64,000 bases of DNA from Pirellulaceae bacterium (GCA_019636375.1 JAHBXS010000004.1:124001-188000); one strand, 5' to 3'; positions 8,768-17,865 are shown, counted from the first letter of the stretch. Translations and numbers: made by a program. Notes: generated by a model not told the origin, from the letters alone.

Positions 8768-10459
8768 ATGTTAACGCGACGCGCTCTATTGCGAATTGTT
8801 CCCACCCTGGGAATTTCCTCAACCGTGTTCGCTCGCGCATTGGCTCAAGAAGGTGATGGCCGACCTGAATTGACCCGCGAAATGATCGCCAATGCGAAAT
8901 GGGTCAGCGGGATTGAATTGACCGAGGAACAAGAGTCTGCTCTTGTCCGGGATGTCAACAATCTCCAGCGTCAACTCGCCGAACTTCGCAAATTCGAGCT
9001 CAACCCACAAAACGATGTTCCGGCAATGTCAATACAAACTCTCGCAGGATTAGGCAGTTCGTCTCGCGCTTCAGGCGTAACCTCACGGGGTGCTTGGCCG
9101 GTCGATTCTCATCCCACGCCGCGTCCGACCTCTGACGACGATATTGCGTTTTTGCCGGTCACCGAGTTGGGAAAACTCATCCGGACGCGACAAGTCAGTA
9201 GTATCGAATTGACAAAACTCTATTTGAATCGACTCAAGCGTTTTAACCCCCTGCTCAATTGCGTCGTCACACTGACAGAGGAATTGGCGATAGAACAAGC
9301 CCGCCGCGCGGATCGAGAACTTGCCCAGGGACGTTACCGAGGCCCGCTGCATGGGATTCCTTGGGGTGCCAAAGACTTGATCAGCGTACCGGGTTATCCA
9401 ACGACTTGGGGGATTCCTGGTTTTCAGGATCGCATTCTCGATGAGACGGCGACGGTAGCAAAACGCTTAGAAGAAGCCGGAGCGGTACTTGTCGCCAAAT
9501 TGAGTTTGGGGGCCATCGCGATGGGAGATCGTTGGTACAAAGGGATGACGCGAAATCCTTGGAATCCCGCTCAAGGCTCCAGCGGTTCCAGTGCGGGCTC
9601 GGCGTGTGCGGTAGCGGCAGGTCTGGTCGGGTTCGCAATCGGCAGTGAAACTTTGGGAAGCATTCTCACCCCGTCAACTCGCTGTGGCAGTCATGGGCTC
9701 AGGCCGACCTTTGGTCGCGTTAGCCGAGCGGGATGTATGCCCCTCTCATGGTCGATGGACAAGATCGGACCGCTGGGAAGAAGCGCCGAGGATTTGGGAT
9801 TGGTCTTGGCAGCTATCTACGGTCCCGACGGGATCGATCAAACGGTGGCCGACCGTCCTTTTCGCTGGCCGTTATCAAAACCGCTCGATTTCCGTTCATT
9901 GCGAATCGGAGTCGTGCCGCCACGCCGCGAGAACGCCCCGCCCGATGATTCTTTAGAGATTCTGCGTGAGCTCGGCTGTCGAATTAAAGAAGTCGAGTTG
10001 CCCCAAGGCTATCCGTTGGCTTCATTGACCAAGATCATTGATGTGGAAGGTGCGGCGGTGTTCGACGATTTGTTGCGAGCCGGAGAAACTGAGGGCTGGA
10101 ATACTTGGACAAAGTCGTTTCAAACGGCTCAGTTCGTCACGGCCATCGATTATCTGCGGATGCAACGAGTGCGAAGACGCTTGATGCAAGCGTTCGAGGA
10201 CTCGATCCGCGAAGTCGATATTCTTTGGAACGCCAACGACCTCGTGTTCACTAATTTCACAGGGCATCCATCGTTGACTTTGCCGTATGCGATGAAGTCA
10301 ATCGGCAAATTCGAAGTTCCGCAAATGGTGGTCGTAACCGGGCATCTTTTTGCGGAAGAAACGGTCCTGAGTTTAGCCCAGGCCTTCGAACGCCGTCTCC
10401 CAATCCCCCGCCCCCGTCCTCCCCTAGAAAAATTCTTGAGCGATAGCGAAAAAGAATAA
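8768..10459 (+). CDS. Amidase signature enzyme with twin-arginine signal
   Basis: 563 residues. The N-terminus (LTRRALLRIVPTLGISS, cleavage near ALA-QE) looks like a Tat export signal. The amidase-signature domain starts near residue 125 (ELGKLIRTRQVSSIELT). Its Ser-cisSer-Lys triad is visible: Lys in GIPWGAKDL, serines in QGSSGSSAGSACAVAAG and in GSETLGSI. The family hydrolyses amide bonds and includes GatA, but export argues against the tRNA amidotransferase role. It probably acts in the periplasm on an unknown amide. A MITE and an insertion sequence lie just upstream and may affect its expression; AGAGG precedes the ATG. Confidence 0.88.
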   Translation: MLTRRALLRIVPTLGISSTVFARALAQEGDGRPELTREMIANAKWVSGIELTEEQESALVRDVNNLQRQLAELRKFELNPQNDVPAMSIQTLAGLGSSSRASGVTSRGAWPVDSHPTPRPTSDDDIAFLPVTELGKLIRTRQVSSIELTKLYLNRLKRFNPLLNCVVTLTEELAIEQARRADRELAQGRYRGPLHGIPWGAKDLISVPGYPTTWGIPGFQDRILDETATVAKRLEEAGAVLVAKLSLGAIAMGDRWYKGMTRNPWNPAQGSSGSSAGSACAVAAGLVGFAIGSETLGSILTPSTRCGSHGLRPTFGRVSRAGCMPLSWSMDKIGPLGRSAEDLGLVLAAIYGPDGIDQTVADRPFRWPLSKPLDFRSLRIGVVPPRRENAPPDDSLEILRELGCRIKEVELPQGYPLASLTKIIDVEGAAVFDDLLRAGETEGWNTWTKSFQTAQFVTAIDYLRMQRVRRRLMQAFEDSIREVDILWNANDLVFTNFTGHPSLTLPYAMKSIGKFEVPQMVVVTGHLFAEETVLSLAQAFERRLPIPRPRPPLEKFLSDSEKE

Positions 10460-10718
10460 TATTTACTATTCTCACCCAAAATCATAAGAATCGATTGACA
10501 TTACCTTCAAAATGCCAAAAAATGACGACTTGGTTTGGCAAAGTCCAAAATGCCGTTCAACCAAAAACCATTGGTTGACTTTCGGCGTAATTGGAACAGC
10601 GGGCTAAGTATCGAAGTATCTGTGCATTCCTTAAGAGAACTCCACTCATTAGTTCCTTCCTTTTGAGTGATCAGTTGCTGTGTCGAGAGAATTCCTTTTT
10701 TTTGAGGCGAGAGTAAAA
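10460..10718. other. Spacer with no recognised gene
   Basis: About 260 bases before the propeller operon. A run of eight T (10697-10704 area) precedes the ribosome binding site. The long minus-strand frame here has no family likeness. Confidence 0.35.
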
Positions 10719-12614
10719 ATGGCGAATAGATTTTCATGGATCTTAGCGGGAGTTTGTTTCGTGTTAATTTCGCCAACGCCGACCGTGTTGGCTGCAAATT
10801 TTGGTACGGTTGTGCAAGACCAAGAGGCCGACAAAGCGACTGCTGATGAATCGGAAAAAAAGGTTTTTGTTTCAACTCATATTGAAGGGGCACCTTTGGT
10901 CCCCAAACGAAACGAGAAAACTGGCCAACTCCGCACTTTTAAATTGACCCCGTCAGGAAATATCGTCGCCGGGGTCCGTTTCGAAAACGAAGTGCTGCAA
11001 GTTTATTCGCCAGACTTCGAATTGTTGCAGGAAGTCTCACTTCAGTTTCCGGCGACGGCCATCGCGGTCACTGCCAATGGGGATTTCGTAATCGGCGGCA
11101 ATGGGCGTATCGGGCTCATTTCTGCAACGGGGGAATTGATGCGTGAAGCCCCCGCACCGCACTTGTCCGGCGAATCTGCTGAAGAGGCGAAGCTAAAATA
11201 TATCGCCGCCTACAAAGAACAGATGGCGGGAATGCGAAAAATGTACGAAGAACAAATGGAAACGATGAAGACGCAAATCGAGCGTCTGCAAGCCCGCAAG
11301 GATGAAAAAGGGGACGACTTCTCTAAACGCGAACAATCGCGACTGGACAGTCTGACCAGTCAATTGGACGCCTACCGCGAGATGATTGAGCAACAATTCG
11401 ATGCAGAAATTAGCGACGAGCAACTCAATTATATGCTTGAAAGCCGCCAACGAATCCCGTCCATCGCGGTGAGCGGTGACGATGTATTCGTTGCTGTTTC
11501 GGCAAGTCGCGGTTACGAAATTTGGCGTACCGATGCGAATTTTGAAAACGGTGCGATGATCATCGACAAACTCTCTGGATGTTGCGGCCAGTTCGATTTC
11601 TACGCTCAAGGCGAAAATCTGTTCCTTGCGGAAAACTCCCAATTCCAAGTCGGGATTTACGATCGCGATGGAAATCGATTGAGCGCGTTTGGCCGTCGCG
11701 GTGAGCAAGACGAAACGGGATTCGGAAGTTGTTGCAATCCAATGAATGTCATCTGTACCGCGAATGGCGAGATCCTCACCGCCGAGTCAAGCATCGGCAA
11801 AATCAAACGTTTCAACCGTGATGGTGAATTGCTGACCTATGTCGGCAAGGCCCGTATTGGTGGAGGGTGCAAACACGTGGCTCTTGGCTTCGATGAATCG
11901 CGAAATCGCTATTACATTCAAAACCAAGACAAAAACCAAATCAGTGTTCTTGTCGCGGGCGAGGATGCAGAAAGCCTAATGGCCGCCACCAAGGCCGCCA
12001 GAGCCGAGGCTGACGCCGCGATGAAACGCTTAGACGGAAAGTGGAAACGGGTGGAAGCTAACGAGGCCGGTGAAAAAACCGGTGAAAAAAATTCCGAAAC
12101 CGATGATGCCGGAACAACGACTTCCAACCAAGGGGTCGATTTTGACTTCGCGATCGTTGACAATGGCTCGACTAATGCCAAGATCGTTCAAATTGACAAC
12201 GCCGAATTGGCTGACGATGGCGATGATAACGACTTTTTCTTTGTCTACATGGCCATTCGCACAAGTTTTGGCGAACTCGATTTTGACTCGCAACGCCAAA
12301 ATTTGAATTGCAAGATTGCGGTTTCCGACAACGACAAAGGGAAACTTGCCAAACTCGCTCAAATGATGGGCGATGGGATTCCTCAAGACAACAGCAGCGT
12401 ATCCTACAAACTTGTCCCTCAACGTTTTCAAGATGGCATTCTGACCGCTGACCTAGAAAATTCAGAAGGGTTAATCGAATTTGAACTGACCGTAAAATTT
12501 ACAGACGAAGGTATTGTCGTTACGATCAAAGATGATTTTCAACCTAATGGAAAATCGATGGTTTTTAAGCGTCCAGAAGCAGCTTCCGGAGTCCACCAAG
12601 GAGTCGATGAGTAA
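10719..12614 (+). CDS. Secreted NHL-type beta-propeller protein with coiled-coil insertion
   Basis: 631 residues from the ATG giving MANRFSWILAG, with GAGGCGAGAG upstream; a GTG at 10680 would add 13 residues before the signal peptide. After the signal peptide (to about 27) come propeller-like strands (TPSGNIVAGVR, TANGDFVIGGNG). A charged helix of about 75 residues rich in Glu, Gln and Met (around 150-225) follows and is likely a coiled coil. Next are NHL-like blades with paired cysteines (GCCGQFDFY, GSCCNPMNV, GGGCKHVALG). The C-terminal third is an acidic domain with no family I recognise. It begins a forward operon with the PhnD-like and PQQ-propeller frames. The function is unknown; the location is probably the periplasm. 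Confidence 0.7.
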   Translation: MANRFSWILAGVCFVLISPTPTVLAANFGTVVQDQEADKATADESEKKVFVSTHIEGAPLVPKRNEKTGQLRTFKLTPSGNIVAGVRFENEVLQVYSPDFELLQEVSLQFPATAIAVTANGDFVIGGNGRIGLISATGELMREAPAPHLSGESAEEAKLKYIAAYKEQMAGMRKMYEEQMETMKTQIERLQARKDEKGDDFSKREQSRLDSLTSQLDAYREMIEQQFDAEISDEQLNYMLESRQRIPSIAVSGDDVFVAVSASRGYEIWRTDANFENGAMIIDKLSGCCGQFDFYAQGENLFLAENSQFQVGIYDRDGNRLSAFGRRGEQDETGFGSCCNPMNVICTANGEILTAESSIGKIKRFNRDGELLTYVGKARIGGGCKHVALGFDESRNRYYIQNQDKNQISVLVAGEDAESLMAATKAARAEADAAMKRLDGKWKRVEANEAGEKTGEKNSETDDAGTTTSNQGVDFDFAIVDNGSTNAKIVQIDNAELADDGDDNDFFFVYMAIRTSFGELDFDSQRQNLNCKIAVSDNDKGKLAKLAQMMGDGIPQDNSSVSYKLVPQRFQDGILTADLENSEGLIEFELTVKFTDEGIVVTIKDDFQPNGKSMVFKRPEAASGVHQGVDE

Positions 12615-12649
12615 TGATGCCCTGCACAAGTTTCCAATTCGAAAAGCCC

Positions 12650-13576
12650 ATGAAGTTGATCAGTGGATTTTGCCGGTGGACGGTGGCTCTACTAATTTTG
12701 ATCATGCCAACCGAGGCAATGGCCGACGAGCAACTAAAATCGGAACTCCCTCGTAGCGAACCGTTTGTTATTGTGGTCACTGATCCCTTGAGCGAACGCC
12801 TCGCTTGTGATTGCGTCGAGGGTTATGCTCAACGTAAGTATGAGGCATTGGGGCGGCACCTTCAGTCAAAAATTGGAAGCCCCGTCGAGGTGTATTTTGG
12901 TGATTCGGTTGAGTCGGCCTTGCGTGATGAGAATCAAAAACGCGAACGGCCGCTTGTCGCCGATTTGGTGATCGGCAAACATTCCGTGATTGCGTTTGAG
13001 GCCAAAGATCGAAGCTGGAACTATGAGCCGATTGCGCAGTTGACCGGCAAGGACGGAGACACCACGCAATGGGGATTGGTGGTTGTTCGCGGTGCCGATC
13101 CCGCACTGGTTGTCGATGATTTAGAGGGTTATCGCATTTTATTTGGTCCCGCAAACTGCGACGAGAAAAACTCGGCGCCTCGCTTGTTAATTGAAGAGGC
13201 AGGAATCAAACTCCCGGAAAAGCTCGAGATTGCGAGTGCTTGTAGTGTTGCCGCCAAGCAATTGTTGGACAGCCCAAGCGATGAAAAAGTCGCGGCGATC
13301 ATTTCCAGCTACGCGGCCCCCTTGCTCGAAGGTTGTGGGAACGTCAAAAAAGGGGACTTAAGGGTCATCGGAAAATCCGAGCCGGTTCCGTTTATCTCCG
13401 CCTTTGTACGGGGTGACATGGAAAGTGATCTTCGGAGGCAAGTTCAAACCGCTTTAAATGGGGTTAGAAATGAGCCGAAGTTACTTGAGGCCCTTGAAAC
13501 TCGCGACGGCTTTGTCGCGTTTGAGAGTGAAACGGAAACTACCCAAACGCAGACCAGCAAAAAAAAAGTACCGTAG
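12650..13576 (+). CDS. PhnD-like substrate-binding protein (first half of a probable fusion)
   Basis: About 308 residues from the ATG that gives a normal signal peptide (MKLISGFCRWTVALLILIMP). An earlier ATG at 12614 overlaps the previous stop as TAATG, so translation is probably coupled. The mature part fits the PhnD/SsuA/transferrin-like periplasmic binding fold: FVIVVTDPLSERL, a helix with HLQSKIGSPVEVYFG, ADLVIGKHSVI, GLVVVRGADPAL, LEGYRILFGP, RLLIEEAGI and VAAIISSYAAPLLEG. It has an unusual CDC pair near the start. The ligand is unknown. The frame ends at TAG 13574-13576, seven bases after a run of nine A. The next frame lacks a start codon, so the two are probably read as one protein. 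Confidence 0.75.
   Translation: MKLISGFCRWTVALLILIMPTEAMADEQLKSELPRSEPFVIVVTDPLSERLACDCVEGYAQRKYEALGRHLQSKIGSPVEVYFGDSVESALRDENQKRERPLVADLVIGKHSVIAFEAKDRSWNYEPIAQLTGKDGDTTQWGLVVVRGADPALVVDDLEGYRILFGPANCDEKNSAPRLLIEEAGIKLPEKLEIASACSVAAKQLLDSPSDEKVAAIISSYAAPLLEGCGNVKKGDLRVIGKSEPVPFISAFVRGDMESDLRRQVQTALNGVRNEPKLLEALETRDGFVAFESETETTQTQTSKKKVP
13559..13567 (+). other. A9 slippery run, candidate -1 frameshift or transcript slippage site
   Basis: Nine consecutive A read as Lys codons at the end of the PhnD-like frame, eight to fifteen bases before its TAG. A shift of -1 joins this frame to the PQQ-propeller frame without loss of sequence. The propeller frame is open from 13531 on, with no ATG, GTG or TTG before 13690. 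Confidence 0.55.
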
Positions 13577-13689
13577 TTGACTGGAGCGGTTGGAGGGGCC
13601 CTGATCGCGATGGACGTGTCCCTGCTCTTCCAGCTTCGCTACCCGCCGAACCGGATTTTATTTGGACGTTTGAACTGCCCACTGACACG

Positions 13690-14757
13690 ATGGGTGGAGT
13701 GGCGGCAACCGAGCAAGTCGTCTTGTTTGGGACGCGAGACGCACTTGATCGCACTGACATCTTTTTCTGTGTTGATGCGCTGACAGGAGCTGAGCGTTGG
13801 AGGTTTCAATACCCGGCAATGCCCCCCGCTGGTGCCAACACACGCAACGGACGACTTGACTTCGGAAATGCGCCGCGTGCCACGCCCGCAATCGTAGGAG
13901 AGCGAGTTATTTTTCTCGGGGCTATGGGGCATGTGCATTGTCTAAATTTGCAGACCGGCAAACTTATTTGGTCCTTCAACTTGTTAACCGATTTTGACGG
14001 TCGCTTGCCAGATTGGGGCTACAGCGGCTCGCCACTAATCGTCGATGGCATGGTGATCCTGCAACCTGGTGGCGAGGAATGTTCCCTATTGGCTGTGCAA
14101 CTCGAAGACGGCGAGGTCGTCTGGGAAAGCAGCGGACGAAAGGCGAGTTATTCGTCGTTTATTGCCGCGAGCGTCGGGGGAATGACCCAACTCATCGGAC
14201 TTGATGCCGAAACCATTGGCGGTTGGGACTTGGCAACGGGAGAGCGACTTTGGGAATTAGTGCCTCCGATCAACGGTGAGTTTCAAGTCCCCACGCCAGT
14301 ATTCGATCAGGGCCAACTGTATGTGGTGGGTGAAAATAATGGAGCTAGAGTTTTTCGTTTTTCGAATGACGGTCGGCCCGAGTTGCAACCAGTGGGACAA
14401 AATTCCGACTGTCACCCGGATACGCACTCGCCGGTTATCATGGGCTCCTACCTGGTCGCGCTGCATCATTCTTTGATGGTCATGCGGGCCGATAATTTGG
14501 AGATTCACCAAGAACTCGACGATAGCGAGCTTTCAGGTTACGGTAGTTTTATTACTGATGGAGAGAACCGACTTCTTGCATTAACGTCCGATGGTCTACT
14601 GTGTTTGTTAGAGCTAAAAAAAGGAGCCCTATCGGTAATCAGTCGCCTGAAGCTCACGTCGAAATCCGGACTGAATGTCTACAGCCATCCCGCGCTAGTC
14701 GGAAATCGCTTTTACTGCATTATCGATGGCAAACTGCATGCTCTAAATTTCGAGTAG
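13690..14757 (+). CDS. PQQ-type (BamB-like) beta-propeller domain (second half of a probable fusion)
   Basis: The coordinates give the part after the first in-frame ATG, 355 residues. Coding clearly extends upstream in the same frame to about 13568. There it reads VDWSGWRGPDRDGRVPALPA, the usual N-terminal W..WRGP..DG block of planctomycete PQQ-propeller proteins. Several blades follow (FFCVDALTGAERWRFQYP, HVHCLNLQTGKLIWSF, LLAVQLEDGEVVWESSG, WDLATGERLWELVPP), ending in KLHALNFE. Proteins of this type bind PQQ in dehydrogenases or act as scaffolds; no catalytic residues can be assigned. The missing start codon argues for fusion to the PhnD-like frame by frameshifting, or for a recent frameshift mutation. 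Confidence 0.75.
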   Translation: MGGVAATEQVVLFGTRDALDRTDIFFCVDALTGAERWRFQYPAMPPAGANTRNGRLDFGNAPRATPAIVGERVIFLGAMGHVHCLNLQTGKLIWSFNLLTDFDGRLPDWGYSGSPLIVDGMVILQPGGEECSLLAVQLEDGEVVWESSGRKASYSSFIAASVGGMTQLIGLDAETIGGWDLATGERLWELVPPINGEFQVPTPVFDQGQLYVVGENNGARVFRFSNDGRPELQPVGQNSDCHPDTHSPVIMGSYLVALHHSLMVMRADNLEIHQELDDSELSGYGSFITDGENRLLALTSDGLLCLLELKKGALSVISRLKLTSKSGLNVYSHPALVGNRFYCIIDGKLHALNFE

Positions 14758-14772
14758 CCTATTTGGGAAACT

Positions 14773-17004
14773 CTATTTCAAAACGTTCCATGCCTGAAGT
14801 TGCGAACGAAGGCCATCAGCCCACAAGCGGTATCCCGCAGCAGTCAAATGGAGAAAGTCTGGCATGATCTCGCGCGAGATTGTGCCGTCAGGATTGATGA
14901 ACGAGTCCGCCAAATCTAAAAACACAACTTGCTCGCCGTCCGCGAATTTAGAAATCAACTCGTTGATCGCGACGTTGTTTTGACGCCCTTGATCCGATGG
15001 CTGCTCGCCGCGTGGGAAAACTCCTAACAACAAGATTTTTGTGTCCGGCGTAACCGAGCGGAGCGTGTCAACGATTTCGCGGACACCATCGGCGACCTCC
15101 GTCGGGGCTTGCATGATGTGCCCCGTATTGTTGGTCCCGATCATGATCACAGCGGCTGTGGGTTTCTGGTCAGCCAAAGAATTTCGTTTGAGCCGCCACA
15201 ATACATGTTCCGTGCGATCACCACTGAAGCCTAGGTTCATCGTCTTAACACTACCAAAGACTTCCTCAAAAACTTCTCGTCCACCTCCTTCCCAGCCTTG
15301 GGTGATCGAATCGCCAATAAAGACCAAATCGGCGGCCTCCTCGCGGGCCTGTTTGAGTTTGGCTTCGAAGCGATCTTGCCACCATTTTTCTTGCCATCGC
15401 GATTCGGGAATCACTGCAGAGTTGACATTGTACTTCTTCCGCAGTGCATGGTACCGCTGTTGCAGGTCGGCAAGGATCGTTTGGTGGTCTGGGTCGTCAT
15501 GGCGGCTGGTCATTTCTTGTGGATCGGTTTCGAGATCGAACAGGTTCCATTCATCGCTCTTGGGGAAATAGATCGCCTTGTATCTTTCTGAGCGGATGCC
15601 GTCGTGTTGAGGAACGCGATGGGCTCCTTCGCTTTCGTAAAACGCATAATAAATCTCACGACGCCAATCGTTGGGGGGTGTACCTTCCGATTGCAAAATT
15701 GGCATGATACTTGTTCCCTGCATCTCGGCGGGGGGCGTGATTCCGGCAGCTTCCAAAAAGGTCGGAGCGTAGTCGATGTTTTGAATCATTGCCTCCGAAC
15801 GGGTCCCTGCCTTGACGACTTCGGGCCATCGGATGAGGAACGGCATCCCCAGAGACTCCTCAAACATCCAACGTTTGTCGTACCAGCCATGCTCGCCGAG
15901 ATAAAACCCTTGATCGGAAGCGTAAACCACAATCGTGTTTTCGGTGAGTCCATTTTCGTCGAGGTAGTCAAGAACCCGGCCAACGTTTTCGTCAACCGCC
16001 GCGATGCAACCAAGGTAATCGTGCATGTAGCGGCCGTGCTTCCAGACGGTAATTTGTTCCTTGGTCAACTCACCGGCCCGTAACTTTTGTAGAAAGGCGT
16101 CGTTTTCCGGTCCATAGTAAGCGTCCCAAGTCGCTTTTTCGGATTCTGTCATGCGAGCGTATTCGCCGTTGTTGATGCCAGACATGAAGTGATCGGGGAA
16201 CTCGTTTTCTCCATGAAATTTTGCGTCATGTCCCCAGTAAAAATGTTCGGCAATCGACATTTCGCTTTCTTTCAGCATTTCGCTGCGGTTGGCGAGATCA
16301 TCGAACAAGGTCTCAGGAGGGAGGATCGAGCCCAAAGGATGTTTTCCGAAATGCCGAGGATGGGGGCTCCAGTTGCGGTGAGGGGCCTTGTGTTGACTCA
16401 TCAAAAGAAACGGCTTGTTGGGGTCGCGGTTTTTCAGCCATTCCAGTGATTTGTCGCCGATCAAATCAGTGCAGTACCCCGCAAACCTTTTTCGCGAGCC
16501 GTCCATTTGGATGAAGTCAGGGTTGTAATAATGTCCTTGGTCAGGGAGTATTTCCCAGTGGTCAAAGCCTGTCGGATTGGTTTCGAGATGCCATTTCCCG
16601 ATGACGGCAGTTTGATAGCCTGCGGATTGAAGCAGTTTGGGAAACGTGACTTGGCCACCATAGAACCGGTCCCCATTTCTCATGAAACCATTCAGGTGGC
16701 TGTGTTTACCGGTCAGCACGGTTGCCCGCGAAGGACCACAGATCGAGTTTCCGCAAAAGGAACGGTCGAACACCATCCCTTGGCGAGCAATTTGATCGAT
16801 CCGAGGAGTCTCGTTGATTTGCGAACCGTAGGCCCCAATCGCTTGTAAGGCATGGTCGTCTGAAAAGATGAATACGATGTTGGGCTGTCGCAAAGTGCCA
16901 TGGGGATTTGAATTGTCTTCTGCGACGAGCTTGGGACCGATCCACGCCATCAACAGCAACCCAATACTCCACAAACAATTCTTCCGAAAATTTTTCGAGA
17001 CCAC
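14773..17004 (-). CDS. Sulfatase fused to a C-terminal SGNH hydrolase
   Basis: About 743 residues from a GTG at 17004 preceded by CGGAG; it gives MVSKNFRKNC and a signal peptide (LWSIGLLLMAWIG). The frame also opens from an ATG at 17145, but that would translate a heptamer tandem repeat. The sulfatase domain begins NIVFIFSDDHALQAIGAYG and has the C-x-P-S-R motif SICGPSRATVLTG, whose Cys (about residue 89) should be converted to formylglycine. Other metal and sulfate-site blocks are GKWHLE, SQHKAPH and YASDQGFYLGEHGWYDKRWM. From about residue 540 an SGNH/GDSL esterase domain follows (FIGDSITQGWEGG, GFSGDRTEHVLW, IGTNN, DFLHLTAAGY). It probably removes sulfate and acyl groups from algal or other polysaccharides in the periplasm. 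Confidence 0.9.
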   Translation of the reverse strand: MVSKNFRKNCLWSIGLLLMAWIGPKLVAEDNSNPHGTLRQPNIVFIFSDDHALQAIGAYGSQINETPRIDQIARQGMVFDRSFCGNSICGPSRATVLTGKHSHLNGFMRNGDRFYGGQVTFPKLLQSAGYQTAVIGKWHLETNPTGFDHWEILPDQGHYYNPDFIQMDGSRKRFAGYCTDLIGDKSLEWLKNRDPNKPFLLMSQHKAPHRNWSPHPRHFGKHPLGSILPPETLFDDLANRSEMLKESEMSIAEHFYWGHDAKFHGENEFPDHFMSGINNGEYARMTESEKATWDAYYGPENDAFLQKLRAGELTKEQITVWKHGRYMHDYLGCIAAVDENVGRVLDYLDENGLTENTIVVYASDQGFYLGEHGWYDKRWMFEESLGMPFLIRWPEVVKAGTRSEAMIQNIDYAPTFLEAAGITPPAEMQGTSIMPILQSEGTPPNDWRREIYYAFYESEGAHRVPQHDGIRSERYKAIYFPKSDEWNLFDLETDPQEMTSRHDDPDHQTILADLQQRYHALRKKYNVNSAVIPESRWQEKWWQDRFEAKLKQAREEAADLVFIGDSITQGWEGGGREVFEEVFGSVKTMNLGFSGDRTEHVLWRLKRNSLADQKPTAAVIMIGTNNTGHIMQAPTEVADGVREIVDTLRSVTPDTKILLLGVFPRGEQPSDQGRQNNVAINELISKFADGEQVVFLDLADSFINPDGTISREIMPDFLHLTAAGYRLWADGLRSQLQAWNVLK

Positions 17005-17062
17005 AAACACCGAAGCTCCGTTATTCGCGAACGTTGACCAAAATTTCAACTCTTTTAAAATT

Positions 17063-17160
17063 TTGCACTTTGCACTTTGCACTTTGCACTTTGCACTTTG
17101 CACTTTGCACTTTGCACTTTGCACTTTGCACTTTGCACTTTGCATTTTGCATTTTGCATT
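17063..17160. repeat. Heptanucleotide tandem repeat, about 14 units
   Basis: Roughly eleven perfect copies of TTGCACT (GCAAAGT on the other strand) are followed by three copies of the variant TTGCATT. It lies just upstream of the sulfatase start, in its leader or promoter. Because 7 is not a multiple of 3, unit changes would shift any frame reading through it. The frame here has no stop on the minus strand. Confidence 0.95.
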
Positions 17161-17210
17161 TCCCCCCTCGCAATTTCCCCTTCGCCATTTCCCCCTTCTG
17201 GCGAACGCAG

Positions 17211-17531
17211 CTACCCCTGTTCGGTTTCAGAACGATCAGCCGTCTCTAAAGGCGGGGCCATAAAACGGGGAGCGGCATTGTCTCCCGCTTCGTCGTCGGC
17301 GGCGTCTTTGTAATGGGCCAAACGCTTGGAAGAAGTCGGCGTGGGGCCGTAGCGATGGTCGTCGGTATCATCGATCTTAAGACTTGATTGCAGGTCAGAA
17401 AGGCCCTTCCGGAATTGCTGGTAGCTCTTCCCAAGATTTTTAGCGACCTCTGGCAGCCGGCTTCCAAACAGCACGACGGCAATGACCAGAATGACCAATA
17501 TTTCACTGAATCCAATTCCACCGGGGAGCAT
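17211..17531 (-). CDS. TatA/TatB-like twin-arginine translocase subunit (long form)
   Basis: 106 residues: short periplasmic N-terminus, one transmembrane helix (IGFSEILVILVIAVVLFG), the FGSRLPEVAKNLGKSYQQFRKG amphipathic helix typical of TatA/TatB, then a polar, acidic tail of about 55 residues with no further motif. Tat components move folded proteins with twin-arginine signals across the inner membrane. It follows the shorter tatA paralogue by 17 bases and probably shares its transcript. The longer tail could point to TatB, but the Ser-Arg-Leu-Pro hinge is TatA-like; the subunit type is open. Confidence 0.88.
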   Translation of the reverse strand: MLPGGIGFSEILVILVIAVVLFGSRLPEVAKNLGKSYQQFRKGLSDLQSSLKIDDTDDHRYGPTPTSSKRLAHYKDAADDEAGDNAAPRFMAPPLETADRSETEQG

Positions 17532-17548
17532 GTTCGAATCCCAGTTTT

Positions 17549-17731
17549 CTAAGCGTCATCGCTTTTGTCGTCGATGTTTCCAGCGCCAGCCGGTTTGTCT
17601 TTCATGCCCGCCTTGAATTCGTTGACGCTTCGCCCCATGTTCCGCATTAGGCTGGGGAGTTTCGCACTTCCAAACAGGAGCAACATCACTGCAACCACGA
17701 TCAACAATTCGGTGTGTCCAAATCCAAACAT
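17549..17731 (-). CDS. tatA: TatA-family twin-arginine translocase subunit (short form)
   Basis: 60 residues from the ATG giving MFGFGHTELLIVVAVMLLLFG, with GGA seven to ten bases upstream. The helix is followed by GSAKLPSLMRNMGRSVNEFKAGM and a short polar tail, as in TatA pore subunits. Tandem tatA-like genes are common. Tat substrates in this window (the amidase at 8.8 kb and the isomerase-like protein at 56.6 kb) fit an active pathway. Confidence 0.92.
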   Translation of the reverse strand: MFGFGHTELLIVVAVMLLLFGSAKLPSLMRNMGRSVNEFKAGMKDKPAGAGNIDDKSDDA

Positions 17732-17865
17732 CTCAAATTCCACTAAACGAAGAAGCGCTATCTATCTGCCTTCATTGTAAGACGCGAAGCCTTGATGTCA
17801 AAGGCAACCGTCCATGAGAACTAAGCGAAAGTGACCCACCAATTTGATTTTTTCGGCAAATTCTC

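Noticed and set aside
17005..17145. N-terminal extension of the sulfatase (AKCKVQS repeats)
   Set aside because: It would translate the heptamer repeat ahead of a normal signal peptide; the GTG at 17004 with CGGAG is a better start.
16868..17263. Plus frames with HFALCTL repeats
   Set aside because: They are translations of the heptamer repeat only.
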